From Tubulanus polymorphus (lineage: Eukaryota > Nemertea > Palaeonemertea > Tubulaniformes > Tubulanidae), in contig NC_134028.1 in the NCBI RefSeq assembly GCF_964204645.1, positions 26,944,153 through 27,008,152 of the forward strand: a stretch of DNA of 64,000 nt. The letters are read 5' to 3'. Made by a program: the position numbers and the translations under genes. How positions within the stretch are numbered: position 1 is the stretch's first letter; every line of letters begins with the position of its first letter. Positions 12,501-23,400 of the stretch are shown here, one piece after another. Below the pieces are notes generated by a model that was not told where the DNA came from, searched no databases, and saw only the letters and a program-made list of their open reading frames with translations.

Positions 12501-15500
12501 AACTGAACTATTTAATAATCAGGCCACTCGAATGTGATTTAAAGAAGAGAGGTTACATTAGTGGAGTCTCCATTAAAATGTTTGTTTTGCGTCACACTGC
12601 CGAGTCTTTGTTTAAATGTGAACAAATCTAAAATAAAATCCTCTTTTTTCGCAAAAGATAGCTGGAACCCTAGCTCTGGCTCGGTCGAAAGCCGAGCTCA
12701 CTCACAACCCTAACCCTAGGTGGCTCGTTTCCCTAACCCTAACCCTAGGTCACTCGTAACCCTAACCCTAGCAGGATTCGAACCCGCGAACTCCAGTATG
12801 CCAGCCGAGCATGCTAACCACTAGGCCACTGAGCTGTAGTGATTTGACCGGTTTGTAAATATGTCCAGTCCTTGTTGTGACCAGTCAAGTGTGGTCGACA
12901 CTAAAGGTACCCCTCGTATAAAATAAACAATAAACGATGCATATGTAGTGATCGTCGCGTGTGAATAAACCGCGGAAGAGACGATTCCCATCTCAAAATC
13001 TAGACGAAAAGTATCGATGAGTTTTCCACTGATCTATGGCAGGGTTCGAACTTGATCGCATTGATTCGACTGGCTTGAATCTGTATATCAGTAACAGGAT
13101 TGAGCGTCGAGTCGTTTAATCTAACATCGTATAAAGCCTATGAAACTAACGCGAACCTAGTTAACAATTCGCTTTTTCAAATGACCATTATATTATCGAT
13201 ATTTGTATTCTTTTCAAAACACGATTTATGATTAAACGATTTAAGATTAATGAGATGCTATCCATATACGTTTCAGTATAAACACGGGTATGGATTATAT
13301 CGTTAATTACGTATGCGCACCAGACAGACAGACAGACAGTGGTTTTATCTATTTTAGGTTCATGTGGCAAGCTGTCACCGTATATAATCAAGAGTAGATG
13401 GCGAACTATTTACGAGTCGAAATATAGAAATAAATATCTACATATAACAAATCTCTTTTTATTGTATAATCGATGAATTTTCTAACCGAGTTTGAACTGA
13501 AGTCGTTTACTGTGCGACTGACATTTTTGTTCACAATATTAACAAGTTACAGTTCTCTCTCCGTGGAATCTTATGAATCGGTCGTGTTCAGGTCATAATA
13601 CGGAAATAGTCATATATTTTCAGTAGCAACGCATTAGAAATGTATGATTTTTACCTGAATGGATATGCAAGGCAATAGTTCTTCATTTCTTCTTCATTTT
13701 CGACCGGAAATGCATCGGCAAAATCACCGAACTCGCGCAGACAGATGAGTGAGTTAGTGGAACCAGTAGAACAGATCAGATCAAAAGAGCTGACGTCATC
13801 ACTGACACCATCAGTGAACCTGATCGTAAATCCGCGCGAGCATTTAACAGCATCGTGTTCAGGACTATCCGACGAGAAACGACCTCTTAATTGAAATATC
13901 TTACCCTATAAACATCAAACAATACAATATTCATTTACATTCATTATTCATCTTGATAAAAATGTCTAAAGGTTTCCTTTTACTGATCGAGATGGCGGGA
14001 ACCCGGGGGTTACTGATCGAGATGGCGGGAACCCGGGGGTTACTGATCGAGATGGCGGGAACCCGGGGGTTACTGATCGAGATGGCGGGAACCCGGGGGT
14101 TACTGATCGAGATGGCGGGAACCCGGGGGTTACTGATCGAGATGGCGGGAACCCGGGGGTTACTGATCGAGATGGCGGGAACCCGGGGGTTACTGATCGA
14201 GATGGCGGGAACCCGGGGGTTACTGATCGAGATGGCGGGAACCCGGGGGTTACTGATCGAGATGGCGGGAACCCGGGGGTTACTGATCGAGATGGCGGGA
14301 ACCCGGGGGGTTACTGATCGAGATGGCGGGAACCCGGGGGTTACTGATCGAGATGGCGGGAACCCGGGGGTTACTGATCGAGATGGCGGGAACCCGGGGG
14401 TTACTGATCGAGATGGCGGGAACCCGGGGGTTACTGATCGAGATGGCGGGAACCCGGGGGTTACTGATCGAGATGGCGGGAACCCCAGGGGTTACTGATC
14501 GAGATGGCGGGAACCCGGGGGTTACTGATCGAGATGGCGGGAACCCGGGGGTTACTGATCGAGATGGCGGGAACCGGGGGGTTACTGATCGAGATGGCGG
14601 GAACCCGGGGGTTACTGATCGAGATGGCGGGAACCCGGGGGTTACTGATCGAGATGGCGGGAACCCGGGGGTTACTGATCGAGATGGCGGGAACCCGGGG
14701 GTTACTGATCGAGATGGCGGGAACCCGGGGGTTACTGATAGAGATGGTGATTTGAATGAAACAGATAAATTCGCGTATTCGGAATATGAAAGCCGGTGAT
14801 TGTTAATATAACATTATACTATTTCCTTTATTGATAGATATCGATATTGTTTTGTAAAGACGGCGGTGACACGTGTTTATAAGCCGCAACACGACCTCGA
14901 TCAATTCTTGTCACTTTACATTTCTACAAGTGACAAGAAAAAAACGTATTTCTATAGTTTGATTTATTAAATCAATCACAATCAGAATTCAGAGAAATCT
15001 ACACAAACATGACGTGAAAAATACGACACAAAATCACATTAAAATATTGAAATGGAATGGAATTTTTGCTAAAGTAGTTAATGCATTTCTGTCTAAACCC
15101 GATGCACTCGGCAAAACGGTTGTTTCATCAAAACACAAAACACGTTTTTTCATAAAACGTTTTGAGTAAAAGTTTTACTCGCAAACGATGAAAACGTTCA
15201 GCGCACGAGGCATAAAAACGATCTTTCTTTACCGTGTGCGTAAGGGCTAAACCACTGTCCTGTAGTGATGTCAGAATTGATTGACGAGTTATAGGAAGCT
15301 ACAAGTTTATTGCATACATTTACTCCGCTAAAATTGTGTTTAAAAGTGATGCTAGAATACTATTATGATATACATGTATTTTATATTTCCGTGCCTTGTT
15401 AGCTGTCACCCTGATTTGACTGAAGTCCAATGCATCAACTCCATAAACATAGGACTAGTTTTCTAAGCCTTAGCTCGAATATATAAATGAGCGCTCATCG

Positions 15501-17162
15501 AAACCTACCTCCGTGAAAAAATCGTCTTCAGGAAGTTCTGGATGTTTTCGAATCGTCACGAATCCAGAAACGCCGATTCCTGATCGATGAACGGGTCGCC
15601 GACCCGAGGCAGCTATTGCCGAAAATGCGACCTTCCATTTATAGGATTCGAACCATAAATTCAAACCACTTCCGAAACCGGGTTTTTGAAACTGAAATAT
15701 TATCATAAATCAACGATAAAGGATCAAATTTGGACGCGAAGAAAAAATCGATGCACTTCAGTTTTGATGGGTAAAACGTGAAAGATGAATATCGTATATT
15801 TGAGAGTTCCCTGTTTCTGAAGCATCCTACTTTACGTGCTTCGCTATTGTTTGCGTAAAACTAATTTCTACTCGACTAAACGCACAGAAAATATGTGACA
15901 ACTATTTTTTAGATTGCGAAAAATATTCTAAAAAAAAAATCGATTTGTTCGCCGTTAAAAAGTACCATGTGTTACAATGATAAACAATAGTCGTCAGTTT
16001 GGGTTCGGTTTTTTTTAATATAGTATTTAATTAAGTGAAATGTATACGGAAATCATCATTAAAAACGAGCGAACTGTAGCTTTTTGTGAATTTCAACCGG
16101 TAGCTCGACTTAAGGACAATACTGAGGCGTTTCATGCAGAAGAAAGGTTTCCTCCTTGGAGCTCCAGTTAAAATAATGATTATTATCATACTATAATCAT
16201 TATTTATTATTATTACAGTTGTATCAAATAATCATGAATACACGATAGGAAGAACACAGCATAGACTCGGCCTATAGCAGTCCGTGTGTATTCGGTAAAC
16301 CGTTGAAGGCGGTCGAATAATAAAAAAAGATTTTCTTCTGAAAAGCAAAGCATTTTATAATGTGTAAACAATCTGATTCTGCAGGTCTGGACGCTGCCGC
16401 TATAAGTAGAGTGTCAACTGTATCAAAATGTTCTGATTCAATCGATTTCGAATAAACTCCTTAAAAAGCTCTTCGGTATGTACGTAAGTTTGCAAGCATT
16501 TGGCTGAACAAACAACCTGTCGTTATTTCTATCATAAAGTCTAAACAAAACCCTATATACTATGTATATATATATGCACGTAACAGTAGGTTTTTGTTCA
16601 ATCCTGGAAAGAGATGCGAAAAAATCGATCGAATTATTTTGGTAGATTTAATCCGATCAAAATGACCTTTTGAATAATTGCGTTTTCGCTATTGCGGATA
16701 CTCGGGTCATGAACTTTATCATTATGACTAATGGAAGTCGTTCTGTCAAATGAATCCCAGTTGATTCAAAATAAACGAGTTGATTGTTAATTGTAACTCA
16801 TATATTGGGAAGTGTACCCGAGTGTATCCCCGAACAACAAGACTCTCTCCAAAATAAATCAAAGCTAGGGAAAACATGGAAACACGGAATGAAACATATT
16901 TGACTTGGAAACAAATCCCAAAACCATTTTTTCTAATAAACGCCCACGATACGGAGAAATTCTCGGAAACATGTTTCTGTTTCTTCCTGTTTCCCTACGT
17001 CATGTGTGTTTGACATGTTTCCGTGTTTCGTGTGCGTTTGACATAAACTCGTACCTTAAACTGTGTTTCAGATTTCAGTTTGAAATCCTCGTCGCCATTG
17101 ATTTCTCTATAAAACTCGTCAGCTCTGTTGATCCACGACGAATCGCTGCCATTCGATGACAT
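6580..17162 (-). CDS. Catalase-related allene oxide synthase-type / lipoxygenase fusion enzyme
   Basis: Exons in coding order: 17162-17055, 15691-15509, 13905-13655, 12281-12095, 11726-11349, 11078-10925, 10612-10530, 10047-9870, 9621-9140, 8703-8253, 7802-7496, 7078-6835, 6759-6580. All phases join, giving 1061 residues. There is no signal peptide, so it is probably cytosolic. Residues 1 to about 375 are a catalase-related haem domain: distal His71 in RRPVHRSGIG, proximal Tyr371 in REKIYPAVQR. Residues about 390-505 are a PLAT domain (ILLVKTADMGSAGTDRDFF; IKLDHTFHDDF). Residues about 510-1061 are a lipoxygenase with iron ligands His752, His757, His938, Asn942 and the C-terminal Ile1061. Gly800 (NTIGR) sits at the position linked to R-stereospecificity. 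Expected role by homology with the coral fusion: the C-terminal half makes a fatty-acid hydroperoxide and the N-terminal half converts it (allene oxide or lyase products). Ser143 and Val70 replace distal-pocket Asn and Thr of the coral enzyme. The exact substrate is inferred, not shown. Confidence 0.93.
9687..9840. repeat. Short intronic tandem duplication
   Basis: A unit of about 60 bp containing CATAGCCAC/TCAGCTGGCTATG and CATATTCAGATAGCTA is repeated about two and a half times in the intron between exons 8 and 9 of the fusion gene. Confidence 0.7.
11878..11965. mobile_element. MITE-like element, end fragment
   Basis: The segment has CAGCAGGGATTCGA followed by CCACGGCACGAAACCC, the end signature of the element copies at 19340 and 22484, but I do not see the other end. 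It is a truncated copy inside an intron of the fusion gene, next to a poly(G) run at 11831. Confidence 0.5.
12705..12770. repeat. Interstitial telomere-type repeats
   Basis: Three short clusters of CCCTAACCCTA, separated by GGTGGCTCGTTT- and GGTCACTCGTAA-like spacers, lie in the intron between exons 3 and 4 of the fusion gene. The motif matches the common animal telomere repeat. Confidence 0.75.
12771..12838 (-). mobile_element. tRNA-derived SINE head
   Basis: On the minus strand this reads with an A-box-like TGGCCTAGTGGTTAGCATG and a B box GGTTCGAATCC at tRNA-like spacing. It abuts the telomere-type repeats. The acceptor stem does not pair well and there is no clear tRNA cloverleaf, so I call it a SINE remnant rather than a functional tRNA. 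Confidence 0.6.
13974..14748. repeat. 30-bp minisatellite, about 26 copies
   Basis: An almost perfect array of a GC-rich 30-bp unit (TTACTGATCGAGATGGCGGG plus AACCCGGGGG) in the 1.6-kb intron between exons 2 and 3 of the fusion gene. A few one-base indels in the G run shift frame between blocks. The near identity of copies indicates recent expansion. The open frames over it are artefacts. Confidence 0.97.
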
Positions 17163-17700
17163 TGCGTGTTATTGATATAGCAGTATCCAGTAATTCGTCG
17201 GCAACTGTTGAACTCTGTAGCGTGTGTGGTGCGTAGATGGTTTAACTTGATTCTACAGCGCGGGAACCAAGGTTTTCCTCGTCACAGCTGCGTCGATATC
17301 TGTTCGCAGAAAATGTTATATTCCTAACATTATTTGCATTTTCCATACATCTTTATTGCATAGTTTTCAATGGCGTAATTAAACGGTAATCATGTATATG
17401 TAAACATGTTTATGATTTATATCAACTATTGATATTTTATTTTGAATTCGTAAAAGAATTACACCTATACTTAGAAATATGCATTACACGTTAATTCATT
17501 AATGATATCACAAAATATACTAAGAATTATATTCGATGTGTTTTAAAATGAAGTTTTGAAATACGAATGATATAAATATATAACGTTAACATGCTACATA
17601 ATGTAGGTCATGATTTTGCAGCAGATAATACGTGGTCACAATACATTGTAAAAAAACAATTCGTAGGATTCCGTAGCTGACGTCACAACTCCAAAAAGAA

Positions 17701-17790
17701 AAAGTAGTTTCAGAGCGAGTGTGCGCCTGAGTGTATTTCAGAACGAGTGTGCGCCTGAGTGCATTGCAGAACGAGTGTGCGCCTAAGTGT
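17701..17790. repeat. Three 32-bp direct repeats
   Basis: Three copies of a unit containing CAGAACGAGTGTGCGCCTGA lie about 540 bp upstream of the fusion gene start codon. Spacing is regular and sequence nearly identical. A regulatory role is possible but not shown. Confidence 0.8.
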
Positions 17791-18051
17791 ATATCGAGTA
17801 TCGTTTAAGTGCTGTTTGTATCTGCGAAAGGAATTGGTGAATTTATTTTTTGAAATATCTAATCGTTGTATTGAAGTGTCATTAGCTCCAGCTGTTGTTT
17901 GTTCACCGCTTTAAGAATAACCACAACCAAACATTGTTTTTAATTAAGCAGTATTATTGATTGAAGGGTTCTACAAGTGTTTATTTGGACGAGATATCAA
18001 TCTCAATACATTTCCATACATATTTTAGGTTTATCGATTTGCTGAACAACG

Positions 18052-18156
18052 ATGGAAGTTGATTTGGACGATTGGTCAAACTACGCCGACTCGTTTCTGG
18101 CACAGGCTATGAATGAGGTTTGGAGGCTGTTTGAATCATCGGATGATTCCTCTTAA
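18052..18156 (+). CDS. Possible 34-residue acidic small ORF
   Basis: ATG at 18052 with TAA at 18154. The product is strongly acidic, with an amphipathic stretch rich in Trp, Phe and Leu (DDWSNYADSFLAQAMNEVW). A good 3' splice-site-like sequence (CATATTTTAG) lies 22 bp upstream. I recognise no family. It could be a first coding exon, a microprotein, an upstream ORF or chance. Confidence 0.25.
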   Translation: MEVDLDDWSNYADSFLAQAMNEVWRLFESSDDSS

Positions 18157-19339
18157 GAATCCATGGTCAATACATGGTTGCGCAGAGTATAGACAAACAC
18201 GTAGTGTACCAAATCACCTCTAAGAACGGAGGTCTGACAGCAAACAAACCTCTTCACACGTTAACATTGTTTTTTTTGCAGTAATCGGCAAATCTATTAT
18301 ATAAAAGTATGATCTTTCTTTTTTTCTATGAAATAGGAAAATTCATGTCCCAATAATCGTTTTACTTCGATTGAAGAGTTTTTTCTTTACTTAGAATGTT
18401 AGACCGACCCTAACCCACACGTTTCCGTAATGTTGGAACGTCGCGAGAGAAGATATCGTGTTTCACATGAGACTCCTTATAAAGCTGATTTCCGGTTCAT
18501 AAAGTCCCTCAGTATTTACCTGAATATGTCAGTAGTTATACCGCGGGATTAAAATGCTTCAGCTGTCAGTCAGAACTGACAGGGTAATGATTAAAAAACT
18601 TATCGAGTAAATTGATGAATTTCAAAGACCCAGGGTTTACTCTGTCCACAGATCCCATTAAACTACCTACTGTTTGTAAGTTGTCTAAAACAAAATACTT
18701 AATGATTTCAAATGGAGCTATCTATAAACTTACCTCCGGGTAGGTTATAGTTTGATGTTAGTCGGTGTTGTCGGTGATGATGTGACATGTAACGACTGCG
18801 CGCGTGTTTTACGCACAACTGAATTCGTTTAAGTAGCATAAACACACAGATGTATCCGATTAAATCAATGAACACCGATTATCGACCTAAAAATCTCGGC
18901 AATATTCACAGCTGCGGTAGGAGGATAGGATTATATCAAGAGAGGAAAGAGAAAGGCCCGATATTTGCCGAGCCGCAGCTTGAGCGTTTTTTTGACGAAA
19001 TCCTCGCGTTTGAAAAATTTAAAACTAGTTTTCTTACACGATGTCCAAGTTTTCTTATTATTGCGAGAACTGTTACAGTGACGGCGGTCTGTCAACAACG
19101 TGACTCACTGGAAATCGTAGGAGGGCGTTATCTTGTTGTATCTTCGAGTTGAGATCGTTGTTCGTAGGTTGTTTATCTTTGAACAGGTCGATTTGGCCTC
19201 CGTATAGGCGGAGTCCAGCCAGCCTTGGGAGAATAATCTCTCCGGCAAATATATCTACCCCCGGTAGAAATCCTACAAAGTAAAATGTCCCCGGTAAATA
19301 TCCCCCGTGAATTGTGCCATACTAAGACACAATATAAGC

Positions 19340-19727
19340 CATCCTCCCCCGGCAGGGATTCGAACCTGATGGCATCGAGACTCGCCACGGTACGAAACCC
19401 TGCTACACTAGACCGAGTGCGCAGATACATGAGCAGCTTAGATGATGTCATTATTGACCAATCAAATATCCTGGTGTTTTCTATTCATATTTTATCGGTA
19501 AAATCTGTCTCAGCGATTACACAACTAGCAATTGATTGGTGTCGCACGAAAACCTTGCTTGCCAGGGGTCCGGTATTGCTCCCCTAACACGCTTGCACCA
19601 GCCCCCTGGCCTCACGACGCGTGATTTATTAACTGGCGCATTTGCGCATGACATCATAATATTAACTTGCGGTGGGTTTCGTGCCATTAGGTTTGAATCC
19701 TTGTGGGGGAGGGTTGATTATAGGTTA
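19340..19727. mobile_element. MITE-like element, copy 2
   Basis: Left end GGCAGGGATTCGAACCTGAT followed by CCACGGTACGAAACCC. Right end GGGTTTCGTGCCATTAGGTT followed by TGAATCC is its inverted counterpart. The CCGAGTGCGCAG and AGATGATGTCATTA blocks are shared with copies 1 and 3. There is no coding capacity. Confidence 0.75.
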
Positions 19728-20204
19728 ATACCACTGGAAGACCAAAGACCCATTAAAAGAAAACGAACTATTTATGATAAATATAGAGATATACATTTTA
19801 TTTACATAATGTTTCCATAAAACCATGAAAGACGTGGAGGATTTATTCATTTTTACGCAATAATTGACTGACTAAATCACAGTAAATGCTCTCGTGCCCA
19901 ATAAGGCTAAAAATAATTGATACCTTGTTTCTCTCTTCTGGTGAGCTTGTAAAATGACCCGGTCGGCCGCCTAATGTACCCTGTGCGTCACCATGTGAAG
20001 CACTGCATTACTTTTTTATAATCAAGATCAAGTTAACGTGAATAGACCCGACAGCTGAAGATCTAAACTGATTACAAATTTAATTGCAATTTACAGAAGT
20101 GACGCGACCGATTAGGAGAAACAAGGTCTCATTTGTTAGCCTAAAACCTGCCTGGAGTTAGCAGCAGCCCACTGGATATGAGCTGTTAATACCAGCCTAG
20201 AATA

Positions 20205-20310
20205 TTAGTTACCAGCCTAAGATATCGGCGACCAGTCCAGGATATCGGCTACGAGTCCAGGATATCGGTGACCAGTCCAGGATATCGGCGACCAGTCCAG
20301 GATGTCAATA
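20205..20310. repeat. 20-bp tandem repeat
   Basis: About five copies of a 20-bp unit (GATATCGGCGACCAGTCCAG and variants), just past the 3' end of the SLC49-type gene. Confidence 0.85.
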
Positions 20311-20432
20311 CCCGTGACACAGAAATAAATCTCGCCACTTACAACTAAATCTAGTACGAAATACGACTATGAGCATTTGAAGATTATGATGTAGTCACGT
20401 AGATGACGTCACAAACGATGTCACGTTGTAAC

Positions 20433-23400
20433 TCATTGTAATTTGTTCGAAGAAACGTCAAGTTGAAGACGATTGTAACTGTCTTTATAGAATATCATGA
20501 TACATATAGCCAATATCAGACTGACAGGTATGGACCAGGTTAACCAATGTACACCTACAATAAATAATATACATGAAGAAACTTATAGAGTAACTTAAGA
20601 TATGCGTCATTACTTTATTTGCATTGCAGTGAAATGGCAACCTAGTAGGATCCAGTTCTCTAGGTGGAAACAGAGGAAATGAACTGAATAAACTAAGAAC
20701 TGGTGGAACTCGGATTTCTTCTAACGTTACCAGTTTCATAGTTCCAATCTCAACACGCTGTGGAACTTGTTCAACAAGAACATTAGTGTCTGATGTACCA
20801 CAGTGGGTTACACTAGGATCGTAGAGCAAAGGAGATCACTGTGGATACAACCACTGCCAGGACTTAACTGGGTGAATGGAACTTGGTGCAGCATGTTTAT
20901 CACTAATACCTTGATTATTATCGAACTTACCTATACTGGGTATCCATAATAGGAATAGTATTATCGAAGCGAGGAAATTGACGAGCAGAACTAAAAGACC
21001 CGTAGCGACACTTTCAGCTACCGGATAAACGGTTTCACAGGTCATGTCTAGAAACAACGGGATACAACCGTTCTGTAAAGCTGTGCCCATAATCACTGAT
21101 ATGAATAGTAAAACTGAAAAATATAGATTTGAATTAATTGCTTACATTCATGCGGGTATTAATCTGATATCCATCCGCACGCAGACACAAACTGCAACCT
21201 AGACCCTGCACCCCTTCAGACATTAAATCTGTTGTCTAAACCTTGCAACCCTTTAGACTATATCCGCCGACAGTATCAAATATTACAGAATCTGATCGAA
21301 AACCGATCGTCTGTCTGGACCAAAGATGTCCTCACTTAATAAATCGTTGCTTTTTGTCATAGGTTAGACACGATCGACCGTCGCACGAACACTCTGAGGT
21401 TAACAGATGGGAGATTGCAGTACCCTAAAACGATCACCAGTTATCCCAATGAACGATGATAATTAAACTCTAATTGAACACTTACCGACACTAGGTTCAA
21501 CAACTGAAGACGCCATTAAAGCGTAATGAGTAAAGAATATAGACGCCGCACCGTAGACTGTTATAATCATTATCTTCATGTGTCCCAGAAACCGATCACT
21601 AACTCTATAGCAAAAAAACATGATGAACGTTATTTTTAGATTTTCCCCGATCTCTACTGTGAGCGAGGTCTTACTTACAATCCAGCTATAATTCCAAATA
21701 CGCAACCGGCTTGTATTGCACCGAAGCCCAACCAACCCGCTTCAATCTATAAGAAAATAAGGTTGTAGAACGTGAATCTCGATAAAACTTATCATCACAA
21801 AAATGAACGTTCCATCCACAGGAGGCCATCGGTATAATACTATATCCGCGAGATGTCGCACACGCCACATGCTTCCATCGTACCTGACTAATCGCAAATG
21901 GTTCAAGAGTCAGCTCTAAAACGTTTCCCCAAGCCAGGTTTACCGCATTAGTAAATGCAAATGGTAATACCACCAACCACATGTTATAATTACTGGAAAA
22001 AAATAATTAAAACGATTTGAATTGTAATTTCTCTAGAAATCTCTGAAGGCAAATCATTTGGTGGTGGTAATTATCCCAGGTAAAAGACTTTGAGGTGCTA
22101 AGTTTAGCCAATAATTACTTACGTTAATATATCTTTGACACCCTGAGTGAAGCTTTCGCGTTCCTTTGACGCTGAGACACTCGGAGGATGAGACGGTTTC
22201 GACGGAAAGTGAAATAAAGTCATCATAAATATCACACAAGACAAAGAGAATGCTGAAACAGAAACACAAGTATTGCTAGTTCATTGACGTGTGGAAAAGT
22301 GGGCTTTGACGGGGAGAGATATCTCGCGACCGCAACCTACACGGAAATTTTGAGTGTTACAATTTGTGAAAGTGCTATTTCGTAATTTCTTCAGCACCGT
22401 GGAAAAGGCGACTTTTCAGATGAGTAGAAAATAATATATCACAGATCAGAGCCCAGTTCTCCACATCTGACCTCTGCGGGAAATCAAACCTGATCGCATC
22501 GAGACAGCAACGGCCCTAAGCCCCAGTACGCAACTACATGCGCAGCTTATAGATGATATCGTAATTAGCCAATGAGAAATCCTGTTTTATTTTAGCCGGG
22601 GCAAATTGCCTCGAGCGATTATACAACATACAATCTGATTGGGGCCGCGAGTCTTCTTGCGGCAAACCTGCGCATATAACTGCGCACTCGGTCTATTGCG
22701 GTAGGGTTTCGTGCCGTGGCTGAGTGTAGCGATAACATCAGGTTCGAATTCCAGCCGAGAGAGGATGAATTCCACGAGTCAGGAAGTGATCAACTACTGA
22801 ATACTTACTGACATACATCAGATTCATGATACCATATTTCTGATCTTCATATATCGACGCGAATACTGAACAGAATGATAAAAGTGTGAAACGAGTATTC
22901 ATCAACAGCTTTTAAACGAAAAAGATCATCGTATGCGAAATGTTTCAGTTGAGACTTACCTTCCTTTTGACTCCCAGAAGAGATGTTCACAAGGCTTTAA
23001 CGAGAACGAGAAAATTGCGATAAAACATTTGATAAAATCTGGATCCAGTTCCACAGTTGTCACTTCAGATTGTCTCAAAACTTTTATATCTATCAGCCAG
23101 AAAGGAATATAAACCTGGTCACCCGCAGTAGATGTTTCTTAAGTGTCCCCGGGCAAGATACTTATCCTCGTTGCCTCTTTCCACCCACGAGTGAATGAGT
23201 ATCTGCTCGGTCGGGGGTTACTTCTCTCCACGGTGAGATGACTGATAAATGGTTAGAGTTACAGGTGGGGGGGGGGGGGGTTATGATTGGAAAGCGCCGT
23301 TGAACATTGTAGCACATTGTAACACAGAGAAAAGGGTGCAAAAGAAATCAGAATACTATTTTTATATTATTACGCGTAGATTCATTTGGTTGAAGTGTTA

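Larger units (their letters stand above)
17163..20432. other. Intergenic region between the fusion enzyme gene and the SLC49-type gene
   Basis: It holds three 32-bp repeats (17701-17790), one very small ORF (18052-18156), one MITE-like copy (19340-19727) and a 20-bp tandem repeat (20205-20310). The ORF 18850-19152 starts with ATG but has no recognisable domain or conserved neighbour, and I do not call it. The promoter of the fusion gene should lie just above 17162; I see no clear TATA box. Confidence 0.6.

Noticed and set aside
12771-12838. Functional tRNA gene
   Set aside because: A and B boxes are present, but the acceptor stem does not pair and the sequence is flanked by repeats; a SINE remnant is more likely.
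13953-14799. ORFs with a repeated LLIEMAGTRG or VTDRDGGNPG motif
   Set aside because: Frames of the 30-bp minisatellite inside an intron of the minus-strand fusion gene.
20485-20829. Minus-strand ORF ending in a hydrophobic stretch near the SLC49-type 3' end
   Set aside because: The last exon of the transporter is 20433-20554 in another frame and matches the family C-terminus; this ORF is intronic sequence.
22964-23000. Possible extra SLC49 exon with a good donor (GGAAG|GTAAGT on the minus strand)
   Set aside because: No acceptor gives a stop-free frame that fits the phases of both neighbours; without it the transporter is already full length.
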